A stretch of 64,000 nt of DNA from assembly GCA_016765135.1 (NCBI GenBank), contig JAESQN010000030.1, forward strand, positions 62,001-126,000, in the 5' to 3' direction. Shown here piece after piece: positions 8,829-17,348 of the stretch. The first letter of the stretch is position 1; each line of letters starts with the position of its first letter. The DNA is from Robiginitomaculum sp. GTDB taxonomy: Bacteria; Pseudomonadota; Alphaproteobacteria; Caulobacterales; Maricaulaceae. The notes beneath the pieces were generated by a model that saw only the letters and a list, made by a program, of their open reading frames with translations, was not told the origin of the DNA and ran no database searches. Both the position numbers and the translations under genes were made by a program.

Positions 8829-9535
8829 ACGCCGCTTCCGTAGCCGGAAAACTGCGCAGGGATTTCATTAAATATCACCCCCGAACAATGACCGTTCATA
8901 GATGTTACTTTACGATAAGCATCGCCCAGCGCCGTGGATTTCGCATCTTGTTCGGCGCACACCAAAACCGTGCTGTCGGCTTCGGGGCATATGGAGCTGA
9001 GAATATCAGCCCGGTCAAGGGCTGGAATATCAACAAAAATTGCGCTGAAACATTCCCGCAATTTATGCCAATAGGCCCGGGCATTTTGAATATGGACGTT
9101 TTGTCCTTGCCGAAACTGTTGCCATTCAAAACGCGTAAATGTAATGCGCGCCGCGTCCACAACATGTAAACTCATGAAATGGCTGTCGGTCAGGTTCTGT
9201 CCATGATTATCAACCATGGACGGCGTGACCCGCCAAAACGGCACTGTGCCAAAACAAGCATCATATGGCCCGACAGGACTTCCGTATTGGGCCTGTGCTT
9301 GCGGTGATGAAAACCAATCCGATTGCGTGTTTTTTTGAATATCCATATCGACAACAAGCACCGGTTTATCGCCGTGCATATGTGCGCCAGCCAATAGAGC
9401 CATAGTGCGCGCTACATAGGATGTGCCCACACCGCTGGTCGGCGCGGTAAATGCGTAAATAGACCCGCGCCCGTCGGCACGTTTGTCTTTCGATAAATCC
9501 TCCCAGACGGATTGTAAATTTTGTGCATTATCCAT
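8825..9535 (-). CDS. hfsB: Degenerate BY-kinase/CpsD-like ATPase (HfsB-like)
   Basis: A 236-residue P-loop-fold protein paired with the chain-length determinant gene upstream. The fold is clear: a Walker A position at residues ~31-40 reads APTSGVGTSYVA, Walker A' is VLVVDMD and Walker B is AIFVDIPALD. The lysine expected in GxGKT/S is missing (GVGTS), so ATP hydrolysis or tyrosine autophosphorylation is doubtful. There is no C-terminal tyrosine cluster. In Wzc/CpsCD systems this partner controls polymer length through the membrane co-polymerase. The gap to the upstream gene is 8 bp, and its stop overlaps the polymerase start. Holdfast HfsB is the best match by context; the function is inferred. 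Confidence 0.65.
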   Translation of the reverse strand: MDNAQNLQSVWEDLSKDKRADGRGSIYAFTAPTSGVGTSYVARTMALLAGAHMHGDKPVLVVDMDIQKNTQSDWFSSPQAQAQYGSPVGPYDACFGTVPFWRVTPSMVDNHGQNLTDSHFMSLHVVDAARITFTRFEWQQFRQGQNVHIQNARAYWHKLRECFSAIFVDIPALDRADILSSICPEADSTVLVCAEQDAKSTALGDAYRKVTSMNGHCSGVIFNEIPAQFSGYGSGV

Positions 9536-9543
9536 ATGCGCAC

Positions 9544-11421
9544 TTATAACGGTTCCCTGCCAGTTGTTCCAAGTATGGTTTTTCCAAGCACGGGTATATT
9601 ATTGTCCGGCCCGGCATATCCAACCTGCTCGTTAGTCGCAGGGTCAGAATAAACTTGCTCAGAATAAGCTTGGGCAGGGATAGTTGGATCCGCATATGGC
9701 TTGGGCGGCGTGCTTACATAAGGATTGGCACCTCCATAACTCCCGTCTGCATACATTTGCTCACTATAAGGCTGTGGGGGGTGAGCGTAAGCTTCAGGCA
9801 TATAAGCCTCAGGCGTATAAATCTCAGGCATGGAGGCCGCAGGCATATGGGCCGGCATGGGTGCCACCTCTGGCGCAAATGGAACGGCTTCGGGAATATC
9901 TTCGTAAAGCCTTGCGTCAGGCGCGTATTCCTCCTCTTGCCTTTGACGAGCCTGGGGACCGGGGCCGTAAATGCGCGGGTCAAGGAATACGCGTAACAAA
10001 GCCAGCATCAACACACTAAACAAGGATGCCATAACACCCAATGCAAGCATGATTTTTTTCATATTGCGGCCCTTGCGCGGTATGCTCGGGCGGGTGATAA
10101 ATTTGATATTGTCGCTGCTTTCGATTTGCTTTTCGTTGACGAGGGCTTCGGTTTCGCGGGCTTGGAGGCCTTCCAGCCTTGCCTCAATAATGGTCTTTTC
10201 GCGCACAAGATTGGTGTAAACAGGGCCGAGCTGGCGCATACGTTTCACCTTGGCGTTGACGCCAGTAAGCTGTCTTTCCAATGCGATTTCTTGCTCACGC
10301 AAGCTATCCGCATTGGCTTGGTATGTATTGCGCTGGGTCAACAAGGTCTGGTAAACCGGGTTGGGGCCGACCCGGCGACCACCACGCGGTTGACCACCAT
10401 TGCTATTAACTTGCGCTTTAAGCTCTTGAATTTCTACTTCTTTGGCTCGAACAGGGCGACTGGTCGGTAAATATTTAGCTAGCAATTGCCGCTTCTCAAG
10501 CTCGGCCTGGGCCAGGCGTTGTGAAGCCCGATCATCCACATATAAATCAATAGTTTGCGGAAGTTTGCGGAGTTGATCTTCACTGGCCGCCAAAGCCGCT
10601 TCCGCCGCCGCAAGACCGCCCTTTATTGTATTTATTTGTGCCCGCAAGGCTTCTGCCCGCGTTTGCACACCGGTTTGCTCGGAGACAAAATCCGATATAC
10701 CATTTTTATTCAAAGTGCTTTGAATTTTGGCTTCGATTACCGCCAATTGTTCTTCTGTATCTATACGGCGCTTTTCCACCAATGGGATTTTTGCATTGAC
10801 AAATTTTTCTTTGCGGAAATTGCCATAAGCCGTCATCAAAGCGTCCAGGGTTTTAACTGCAACCTCACCGTCCGGATGCTTGTAAACCAAATCAACGATA
10901 GACGATTTTGGCTGGGGTATAACCGCATAGGACGTATCTACCAGCTTAATCAGATCGTTCCGGCGATCCGCCCTGTCGTTTGCGCCTGCTTTCGCATACT
11001 TTTCAGATATTGCGGGCGCAAATCTCTCTATGCCAACCCCGCCATTGGCCGGAGAAGAAATCATCTTGTTGATCACTTGATCCATAATGTCCGAGTTTTT
11101 GATAATTCCGATTTCGGTTAACACCACTTGATCGGGGGTTATTGTCAACGGGCTACCGACATTGCCACTCCCTGTGACCGGATTATAGACATAATCACTG
11201 CCAAGCAACACCAGCAGCCGCCCATCAGCGATATAATCGCGCTTGATATCTTTAGTAAACCAAAAACTGAGAAACGCCAGGATTAGAAACAGCGGGATCA
11301 TCCATTTTATCTGCCGGCCAATTGAAGCCGGAATAGCAGATAGCCGAATATTGCCCGCCGCCGCATGGTCACCGCGCACACGCATATCGCCGCCACCACC
11401 TGTTTGACCATATTGGTCCAT
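9544..11421 (-). CDS. hfsA: Polysaccharide co-polymerase / chain-length determinant (HfsA/GumC-like)
   Basis: Inner-membrane Wzz/GumC-type protein of 625 residues. The first transmembrane segment is at ~35-53 (WMIPLFLILAFLSFWF) and the second near residue 455 (MLALGVMASLFSVLMLALL). Between them lies a large periplasmic coiled-coil region and the conserved IPRKGRN motif before TM2. After TM2 comes a cytoplasmic tail of ~140 residues rich in proline and tyrosine, with repeated short PEAY/PYSEQ/QVYS-like motifs. Such a tyrosine-rich tail normally ends a BY-kinase, not a co-polymerase. The ATG at 11421 is preferred because GAGGACGG precedes it at ideal spacing. It diverges from the Wza-like gene across a 120-bp region that contains three gttaac words. 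Confidence 0.75.
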   Translation of the reverse strand: MDQYGQTGGGGDMRVRGDHAAAGNIRLSAIPASIGRQIKWMIPLFLILAFLSFWFTKDIKRDYIADGRLLVLLGSDYVYNPVTGSGNVGSPLTITPDQVVLTEIGIIKNSDIMDQVINKMISSPANGGVGIERFAPAISEKYAKAGANDRADRRNDLIKLVDTSYAVIPQPKSSIVDLVYKHPDGEVAVKTLDALMTAYGNFRKEKFVNAKIPLVEKRRIDTEEQLAVIEAKIQSTLNKNGISDFVSEQTGVQTRAEALRAQINTIKGGLAAAEAALAASEDQLRKLPQTIDLYVDDRASQRLAQAELEKRQLLAKYLPTSRPVRAKEVEIQELKAQVNSNGGQPRGGRRVGPNPVYQTLLTQRNTYQANADSLREQEIALERQLTGVNAKVKRMRQLGPVYTNLVREKTIIEARLEGLQARETEALVNEKQIESSDNIKFITRPSIPRKGRNMKKIMLALGVMASLFSVLMLALLRVFLDPRIYGPGPQARQRQEEEYAPDARLYEDIPEAVPFAPEVAPMPAHMPAASMPEIYTPEAYMPEAYAHPPQPYSEQMYADGSYGGANPYVSTPPKPYADPTIPAQAYSEQVYSDPATNEQVGYAGPDNNIPVLGKTILGTTGREPL

Positions 11422-11433
11422 ATCCGTCCTCAT

Positions 11434-11541
11434 ATTAACAAATTCGTTAACCTATCTGAGCCGCTAAAATTTAATAATTCCTTAGCCATTTTTGTTAACT
11501 GTTGAAAAAACACATTTAATTTCTCATTAAGGTTGGTAAAT
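11434..11541. promoter_or_regulatory. Divergent promoter region between hfsA-like and hfsD-like genes
   Basis: An AT-rich region carrying gttaac near the hfsA end twice (separated by aaattc) and again near 11494. The repeats could be regulator sites. TTAA-type words with 7-bp spacing would fit CtrA, but the spacing here is 8, so I do not assign the regulator. An AAGG element at 11529-11532 serves the hfsD-like ATG. Confidence 0.4.
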
Positions 11542-12486
11542 ATGCAAAAAATCGGCAAAAATGGCGTTTTTATGGGGGTCGTGGCCATTTCTTTACTGTC
11601 ACTGGCTGGGTGCGGTGCAAATTCAAACATGCATCCCTATGCCAAAACGAATCACTTGAAGGCGCAAAATGCTTCAGGTGTTAACTATAATACGCCCCAT
11701 AATACGCCCTATAACGCATTGAGATATGGTGGTCAAAACCGTTTCGCACCGCCGAAATTACGCGCACCAAAACGCCATAACGGGCGCTATGGAAATTCTA
11801 CGCGGGCTCACGCCCCGCTTTCTATAGCCAGACCAAACCCGTATGACAGACCAAGCCCACATGATATGTTTCAGCGCTGGGTCGATTATGAGCCCCAATA
11901 CACACTATACCCCGGCGACCAGCTAGACATTATAGTCGAATCAGCGCCAGAATTATCACGGACACTCACCGTGGCACCGGACGGACGCATTACAATGCCT
12001 ATGGCGGGAAGCGTTATGGTGGCCGGCAAGGCCATTCCCTGGATAGAACAAGCTTTGAAAACCGAATTGGCTAAACAATTGCGCGACCCAACCATCGCTA
12101 TAACCAGCCGGGCATTTGCGCCGCAAAATATTTATGTGGGTGGTCAGGTCGGTCAACAAGGCACCTATACCCTCAGCGGGCCGGTCGGTTCGCTGGAAGC
12201 CATTATCATGGCGGGCGGTTTCTTGCCCTCTGCTAAAACCCGCGAAGTGGCCATCTTGCGCCGCGCCCCAAATGGTGGCTTGATGATGCGGGTGATCAAC
12301 CACAAGGCTGGCCTGAAAAATGTCCGCGCATACGCGGATAACATGCAGCTTAGGCGCGGGGACATTGTTTTCGTACCGCGCAGCAGTTTGTCAGAAATCG
12401 GCGTATTTGTACAACAAGCCCGCGGTGTTTTACCATTTGATATCGGTGTAAGTTACAATTTGGGTGATACCTTTAGAGCCAATTGA
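11542..12486 (+). CDS. hfsD: Polysaccharide export outer-membrane lipoprotein (Wza/HfsD-like)
   Basis: Outer-membrane polysaccharide secretin of the Wza/GumB family, 314 residues. It begins with a lipoprotein signal ending LLSLAGC, so Cys ~21 is lipidated. A ~90-residue low-complexity linker rich in Asn, Arg and Pro follows. The Poly_export domain starts at YTLYPGDQLDIIV and is followed by SLBB-like repeats (IYVGGQVGQQGTYTL, RGDIVFVPRS). The ATG at 11542 has AAGG nine bases upstream; a TTG at 11533 has no room for a ribosome site. It faces the hfsA-like operon and should form the exit channel for the polymer made by those genes. Confidence 0.8.
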   Translation: MQKIGKNGVFMGVVAISLLSLAGCGANSNMHPYAKTNHLKAQNASGVNYNTPHNTPYNALRYGGQNRFAPPKLRAPKRHNGRYGNSTRAHAPLSIARPNPYDRPSPHDMFQRWVDYEPQYTLYPGDQLDIIVESAPELSRTLTVAPDGRITMPMAGSVMVAGKAIPWIEQALKTELAKQLRDPTIAITSRAFAPQNIYVGGQVGQQGTYTLSGPVGSLEAIIMAGGFLPSAKTREVAILRRAPNGGLMMRVINHKAGLKNVRAYADNMQLRRGDIVFVPRSSLSEIGVFVQQARGVLPFDIGVSYNLGDTFRAN

Positions 12487-12610
12487 TCCAAATATGTACA
12501 CCATAACCTGAGCAATCCTGTTGCATTTTTTCAAGAGTAAAAGCTTTATAAGCGTCTTGGGTACACAGGCTCAATAAATTTTTCAAGGACATGAATTCAA
12601 GGACATGAAC

Positions 12611-13048
12611 ATGCAAAAAACACTTTTAATCACAATTGGCATGAGCGGATTATTAGGCGGCTGTATCGTAGCAAAAACCACGGGCAAAGTCGCGGCCCTG
12701 CCGTTCAAGACTGCTTACAAAACCGGGGAGCTGGCCACAAAAGGCGTCTATTACACCGCTAAGGGCACGGGAACCGTTGCATATAAAACCGGCATGTTTG
12801 CCGGCAAAGGTGTCTATTATACGGGAAAAGGCACATATGCCGTCGCGAACGTACCCGTCAAAGTGACCAATGCCGCACTGGATACCAACATCAAAGCTCT
12901 GACCGTCACCACCCAAGTCGTCAATTTGTCCGGTAAAGTCGTCACGGTCAGCCGCACCATGCAACGCTCCGAAGTCGATGCCTATATTAACCAGGCCCGA
13001 GGTGCAGCGAATATTGTCAGCATTTTGGTTGATGTTTTTAGGGGCTGA
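12611..13048 (+). CDS. Small repeat-containing lipoprotein, unknown function
   Basis: A 145-residue predicted lipoprotein with lipobox GLLGGC. Its middle consists of imperfect ~20-residue units (AYKTGELATKGVYYTAKGTG, then AYKTGMFAGKGVYYTGKGT), giving alternating lysine, glycine and tyrosine. The C-terminal third (SRTMQRSEVDAYINQARG) is a short helical tail. It follows the hfsD-like gene by 124 bp on the same strand, so it may be an accessory of the polysaccharide exporter. The leader contains a tandem duplication of ttcaaggacatgaa that provides two AAGGA sites and two in-frame ATGs; I chose 12611 because its AAGGA spacing is seven. I do not recognise a named family. Confidence 0.7.
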   Translation: MQKTLLITIGMSGLLGGCIVAKTTGKVAALPFKTAYKTGELATKGVYYTAKGTGTVAYKTGMFAGKGVYYTGKGTYAVANVPVKVTNAALDTNIKALTVTTQVVNLSGKVVTVSRTMQRSEVDAYINQARGAANIVSILVDVFRG

Positions 13049-13157
13049 CTTTTAGAATCTTTCCAATTTGTAACCCTTCACCCCGCCTCCAATCCTTGTA
13101 ACAACACCTAAATTGTGGTAACTCTCGCGGGAGAAAGCTCTTAGTTCGGAGAATGTT

Positions 13158-13775
13158 ATGAAAAAAATCGCAACAACAACCCTGTTGGCATTAGCCGTTA
13201 GTGCTGGTGCTATGGCTGTGGCTAGCACGGCCAATGCTGGCAATACCAAATCGTTTACATCTACGATGCAAGTGCCAGCAACACCCGTAAGCATCAATGT
13301 TACACTGGGCGAGGATCTTGCCCACCGGGCTGACAATCTTTCGGACGATATCCGTGACAGATTTAAATCGCGAAGTCGTAGAAATGGCTTTGCCAATAAT
13401 GGATTTTTTGGACAAAGAGACCTGGACAGATTGACGAAACGCCTGGAAACTAAAATGGCATATCGACTTGAAAAAAGAGGTTTCGTCATCAGCGAAGATG
13501 CCCCCACAGTGCTCAACCTGGTGATAACCGATGCAAGGCCTAACCGCCCGACATTTAACCAAATATCCAAAGCTACCTCATTGTCGTTCCGAAGTTTTGG
13601 CATTGGTGGCGCCAAATTTGAGGGCAGTTTAACAAGTGCGGACGGCGAACAAGGCGATGTCAGCTATGGCTGGTACGAAACCGACATTCGCTTGGCACAA
13701 GGTTCAGGCACCTGGACAGATGCCGACCGGGCCATTGACAAATTCGCCCGCAAAGTCGCGAAGTCGTTTCGGTAA
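13158..13775 (+). CDS. Exported protein of unknown function
   Basis: A 205-residue protein with a clear Sec signal peptide ending ASTANA. GGAG lies seven bases before the ATG. The mature part contains RLTKRLETKMAYRLEKRGF followed by VLNLVITDARPNRPTF and, near the C-terminus, DRAIDKFARKVAKSFR. This arrangement resembles the DUF3313/DUF4410 type of periplasmic or outer-membrane-associated proteins, in which an LxLxITDxxPNRPT stretch is conserved, but I cannot assign a role. It stands alone and converges with a nuclease gene. Confidence 0.7.
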   Translation: MKKIATTTLLALAVSAGAMAVASTANAGNTKSFTSTMQVPATPVSINVTLGEDLAHRADNLSDDIRDRFKSRSRRNGFANNGFFGQRDLDRLTKRLETKMAYRLEKRGFVISEDAPTVLNLVITDARPNRPTFNQISKATSLSFRSFGIGGAKFEGSLTSADGEQGDVSYGWYETDIRLAQGSGTWTDADRAIDKFARKVAKSFR

Positions 13776-13837
13776 ATTGAATAGGCGCATTATTGGCTTC
13801 CGCATTACGCCTTATATCTTGGTATAATGTACTCTCT

Positions 13838-14401
13838 TTAGCCCTCATAAAATTCGACACGCGCACAGCCAGATTGCAACAATTTTTCGTTTAAATTGAC
13901 CCCGCCCTTGTGGATAATGGCCAGCATACGGCCATATTTACCCTGCTTGTCTTTAATGGTTTCAATAATGACGGGCACGGGCGGGTTTATGTCTATAAAC
14001 TTCGCTTTGCGTGGATAGTCCTCCGGTGACAAGCCGAGCAAACCGAGCATAATATCGCGACAATCGAAACCGTGCTTTACATCATGCCCGGTTATGCCTT
14101 TGCTTGTTGAGCGTTTAATTTCGGGCGCATCTATCCCGTAAAGGCGCAAAGGCTCGTTACGGCGCCAAGTATTAAACCCCAGATCAACATCCGCCCGCCA
14201 GCTATCCGCATCATACACCTTGGTCAAATTTGCGCGGTAAGTATAAGCGGGCGCGGTGGCGCTTTGCGGTGCCGGGCTATCCATCCGCGTTTCAGGATAA
14301 TTTGTGGCATCATTGGCCAAAGACAGTGTGCCTAAATTAGCGCCAAGCAAAATCACCAACACCGGAAAGGTTTTAAAATAATTTTGCCAAGGGTTTTTCA
14401 T
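13838..14401 (-). CDS. Secreted thermonuclease-like protein (SNase family)
   Basis: Predicted exported nuclease of 187 residues with the staphylococcal-nuclease OB fold. After an N-terminal hydrophobic segment (residues ~12-30), KVYDADSW is followed by LRLYGIDAPEIK, matching the R-L-x-x-(I/V)-D-x-PE motif with catalytic Arg and Glu. Later GKYGRMLAIIHKGGVNLNEKLL aligns with the second catalytic Arg region. All three catalytic positions seem retained. Expected to cut DNA or RNA in the periplasm or outside the cell. It is separated from neighbours by ~100 bp on each side and is probably monocistronic. Confidence 0.85.
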   Translation of the reverse strand: MKNPWQNYFKTFPVLVILLGANLGTLSLANDATNYPETRMDSPAPQSATAPAYTYRANLTKVYDADSWRADVDLGFNTWRRNEPLRLYGIDAPEIKRSTSKGITGHDVKHGFDCRDIMLGLLGLSPEDYPRKAKFIDINPPVPVIIETIKDKQGKYGRMLAIIHKGGVNLNEKLLQSGCARVEFYEG

Positions 14402-14497
14402 CTTTTACACGGCCCAATAATTACTGCCCTCTTGTCTCACAAGGCGACATGTTTGTCCATGTTAAAGTTGTATATTGTAAATTATACCATTTTAAGT

Positions 14498-15085
14498 TTA
14501 ATCTAATAAAGCCTTGGCATTGATGACCACCTGAACATTTACATTATGTTTCACCCAGTCCTCATTTTTCCACATACCCGTGCCAATATTATAATCCCGG
14601 CGGTTGAGGCTGATTTGACCTTGCATAGCCGCCTGCCCGCCTTCAATATCAAGCGTAAAAGGCAGGGTTATCGTCTTGTCCACCCCCCGTATAGTCAACT
14701 GACCGGTGGTTTCGTAAGCATTGCCGCCCAGATGCTTAAAGCCTGTGGCTTCAAATCTGGCCTTTGGAAACTTTTTGACAAAAAACCATTCCTTGCCCGG
14801 CAAAGCTCCGTTGCGGTCTTTATCGCCTGCATCCACACTGGCCAGGTCAATCACGGCAACAATTTTCGCACCGGCCAAATCGTCCGGGCTGAACGTGATC
14901 TGCACATCGAAATTCGCGAACGAGCCGGTGAATTTTTCTCCCGTCTGCTCACCGCTAAACGCAATACTGGATGTGCTTTTGTCCACCGCCCAATTAGATT
15001 GGGTTTTGGCACTATCTTGCGCCCGTACATCGGGGGCTAAAAAGACACCAAACACCAAAATGAAAATAACAAACACACTTCGCAT
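14498..15085 (-). CDS. YceI family periplasmic protein (second copy)
   Basis: A 195-residue exported lipocalin-like protein of the YceI family, which binds isoprenoid or polyprenoid ligands. A signal peptide ends FLAPDVRAQ. The family pattern is visible: WAVDKSTSSIAFSGEQTGEKFTG near the mature N-terminus, VDAGDKDRNGALPGKEWF in the middle, then TGQLTIRGVDKTITLPFTL. It is the third gene of an operon (yceI, cytochrome b561, yceI) and starts 6 bp after the cytochrome gene. The two YceI copies are divergent paralogues, not a recent duplication. Confidence 0.88.
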   Translation of the reverse strand: MRSVFVIFILVFGVFLAPDVRAQDSAKTQSNWAVDKSTSSIAFSGEQTGEKFTGSFANFDVQITFSPDDLAGAKIVAVIDLASVDAGDKDRNGALPGKEWFFVKKFPKARFEATGFKHLGGNAYETTGQLTIRGVDKTITLPFTLDIEGGQAAMQGQISLNRRDYNIGTGMWKNEDWVKHNVNVQVVINAKALLD

Positions 15086-15091
15086 AATAAA

Positions 15092-15664
15092 CTAATCCAC
15101 TTTTTTCTTATTGGGTAACATACGCCGTAAAAATACACCGTCCTCGCGGTGATGTTTAACGGCAGCAACAATATGCAAGATAATCAAAGCAATGGCCATA
15201 TAGGCGAAAACTTCGTGAATGTCTCCCAATAAGTCGTTGAGTTTATCCCGCGCATCACCCGTATAATTCCGCAAACCCGGAAGCTTGGCCAATGGCAGGA
15301 CGTTAAACAGTTTGGAAGGAAAACGCGACGTCGAAATAATCGCCCAACCGATTAAAGGCATGCCGATCATGAACACATAAAAGAACACATGAACGGCTTT
15401 GGACAACAGAACCTCCCAACCCTTTATATTGGCATCATGTACTGGTGGTTTATGAATAAGTCGCCAAACCAAACGCACCACAGATAACACAAGAATTAAT
15501 ATACCAATGGTCTTGTGCCAATTATACACCAACACCGTGAGCGAAAAATTATCCTCCGGCAAAAACCTCATCAAAAGTCCGCCCGCCAGCATACAGACGA
15601 TCAAAACCGCAATGGCCCAGTGTAACCACCGGGCCGTGCGCGTGTAGCTAGGCGTCGTCACCAT
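15092..15664 (-). CDS. Cytochrome b561 family protein
   Basis: A four-helix inner-membrane di-haem b protein of 190 residues. Expected haem-ligating histidines are in RTARWLHWAIAV (helix 1), VYNWHKTIGI (helix 2) and the helix 4 region ending ILHIVAAVKHH. It moves electrons from quinol to periplasmic acceptors. It overlaps the upstream yceI stop by one base and lies 6 bp before the second yceI, so the three are translationally coupled. The linkage of cytochrome b561 and YceI is recurrent in proteobacteria; the electron acceptor is not known. Confidence 0.88.
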   Translation of the reverse strand: MVTTPSYTRTARWLHWAIAVLIVCMLAGGLLMRFLPEDNFSLTVLVYNWHKTIGILILVLSVVRLVWRLIHKPPVHDANIKGWEVLLSKAVHVFFYVFMIGMPLIGWAIISTSRFPSKLFNVLPLAKLPGLRNYTGDARDKLNDLLGDIHEVFAYMAIALIILHIVAAVKHHREDGVFLRRMLPNKKKVD

Positions 15665-16326
15665 TATTTGTCTTTATGGAATTCCGCACTGATCAAAAGA
15701 TCAACTTTATCGGTCACGCCGGGTGCATAATTGCCCAACCCGAAATCAGACCGCTTGAGCGTGCCGCGTGCTTCAATGCCAATGGCAGGCACTTTTGTGA
15801 AGGGATGGAGTTTGGCCGCCAACAATGTCACATCCAGTGTCAATGGCTTGGTGATCCCCATAATAGTCAAATCACCGCTCATCGTGCCAGCCGCCGCGCT
15901 AGAGCGGGTAAATCCAGTAGCTTTGAAAGTGATTTTTCCGTGTTTGGCCGTGTTAAACCAGTCGGGGCTGTTTAAATGCTCGTCAAAAACGTCGACGCCG
16001 CTATCAATACTGGCCGCGTCGATCACGACATTTAATTGGCTATTTTCAGGCACATCCGCGTCCAAAACCAATGTCGCGTCAATATCCCGAAACCTAAGCT
16101 GGGGGTTGGACAGGCCGAAATGGGAATAGGAAAATGTCACATAACCATGAGTTTTATCCATGGTATAAGCACCCGACGGTACACCTATATTTTCATATGG
16201 AGCCGCCATTTTATGGGCTTCATTGGGGTGGAGTTTTGCTTGCGTTTGGGCCACGCCTTGAATTGAATACGCACTACCGCCGAGTAAGGCACCTGTTAAA
16301 ATTAGGCTTTGCATCGTCTTTTTCAT
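15664..16326 (-). CDS. YceI family periplasmic protein (first copy)
   Basis: First gene of the yceI-cytochrome b561-yceI operon. The 220-residue product has a signal peptide ending GGSAYSIQGVAQ. Its YceI domain includes YTMDKTHGYVTFSYSHFG, the DSGVDVFDEHL segment, and SGDLTIMGITKPLTLDVTL. GAGG precedes the ATG. It diverges from the DUF6249-ECF sigma operon across 145 bp, which suggests that the ECF factor could control both directions, although I cannot define its promoter motif. Confidence 0.88.
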   Translation of the reverse strand: MKKTMQSLILTGALLGGSAYSIQGVAQTQAKLHPNEAHKMAAPYENIGVPSGAYTMDKTHGYVTFSYSHFGLSNPQLRFRDIDATLVLDADVPENSQLNVVIDAASIDSGVDVFDEHLNSPDWFNTAKHGKITFKATGFTRSSAAAGTMSGDLTIMGITKPLTLDVTLLAAKLHPFTKVPAIGIEARGTLKRSDFGLGNYAPGVTDKVDLLISAEFHKDK

Positions 16327-16471
16327 AAATATATCCTCAGATTTTTATTGTCTATAACAGGATATACGTGTCTTGCCTATAGCCACAAATCACGATGCTG
16401 TGAGAATATTTGCATCCAAAAGAGGACGGCGCGACGTCTTAGGGGTATAACAAGCAAAAAGGAGGTTTCTC

Positions 16472-16837
16472 ATGGAAGGAACAATTGCAATTATCGCGGT
16501 TTTTGGTACAATTCCACTAATCCTATTCATCATTATGTTTTTTCGCTATAAAGCGCGGGGGAAAAATGTCGCACTGGTCAAAGCCATGCTCGACAAGGAC
16601 AAAGAAATTACGCCCGACGTGATCAAAGCTGTCGGCTTTAGCGCCAAACGCTCCCACTCGGATTTGCGCGCTGGCATGATATTGGTGGCTATCGGGATTG
16701 CCACTTTCATCTTTGGCGGCATGATACCGGAAGATGAAGCCGTAAAAGTCATGGGCGGACTGGCTATGTTTCCCCTGTTTATCGGCGCAGCATATTTAGG
16801 TTTCTGGTTCATGATCAGCCGCAAAGACCCGGAATAG
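16472..16837 (+). CDS. Small membrane protein, DUF6249-like
   Basis: A 121-residue inner-membrane protein: an N-terminal helix (residues 5-25), a cytoplasmic lysine-rich segment with DKDKEITPDVIKAVG, then two more helices (~65-85 and ~92-112). The pattern matches DUF6249 proteins, which are often encoded beside ECF sigma factors. It has a strong AAAGGAGG site. The ECF sigma gene starts 3 bp after its stop codon, so it is probably part of the regulatory module (membrane sensor or effector). Function inferred from context only. Confidence 0.7.
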   Translation: MEGTIAIIAVFGTIPLILFIIMFFRYKARGKNVALVKAMLDKDKEITPDVIKAVGFSAKRSHSDLRAGMILVAIGIATFIFGGMIPEDEAVKVMGGLAMFPLFIGAAYLGFWFMISRKDPE

Positions 16838-16840
16838 GTT

Positions 16841-17344
16841 TTGCCTGGAGCTGGGACAGATACTTACGCCGCGCTCGTAAAAACCCATCAAGGGCAGATA
16901 CGGGCGTTTTTGCGCCGTTTGTGCCGCAATGCCGCTCTGGCCGACGATTTGGCCCAGGATACATTCCTGCGGGCTTTTCAAAACATGGATAAAATCCAGG
17001 ATAGTGCCAAAGCTAAATCCTGGCTGTTTCAAATCGCCTACCGCATTTTTCTGGATCATGTGCGCAAGCAAAAGCGCCGGACTGAACTGGCAGGCGAAAA
17101 CATGCCCGATCCAGACCCAACACCAACACAAGAAGCCCCTCAAGGCATAAAAATGGACATAGAGCAGGCCATGAATACCTTGTCCCCCGAACAACGGGCC
17201 GCAATCATGCTGTGTTTATCTTACGGCTTCAGCAATGCCGAAGCGGCAAAAGCCCTGAACCAACCATTAGGTACGGTAAAATCGCACATAGCACGGGGCA
17301 AAGACAAGCTTAGGGCTTTCCTTTGCGTCTATGAGAAGGCATAA
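16841..17344 (+). CDS. ECF-type RNA polymerase sigma factor
   Basis: A 167-residue extracytoplasmic-function sigma factor. Region 2 spans about residues 12-75 (HQGQIRAFLRRLCRNAALADDLAQDTFLRAF). Region 4 is at about 105-160, with LSPEQRAAIMLCLSYGFSNAEAA and the helix-turn-helix LNQPLGTVKSHIARGKDKLR. The start is a TTG three bases after the DUF6249 stop, served by GGAATAGG. The gene after it encodes a small two-helix membrane protein and may be the anti-sigma factor. The operon reads DUF6249 - sigma - membrane protein - PPK2. Confidence 0.9.
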   Translation: MPGAGTDTYAALVKTHQGQIRAFLRRLCRNAALADDLAQDTFLRAFQNMDKIQDSAKAKSWLFQIAYRIFLDHVRKQKRRTELAGENMPDPDPTPTQEAPQGIKMDIEQAMNTLSPEQRAAIMLCLSYGFSNAEAAKALNQPLGTVKSHIARGKDKLRAFLCVYEKA

Positions 17345-17348
17345 TGAT

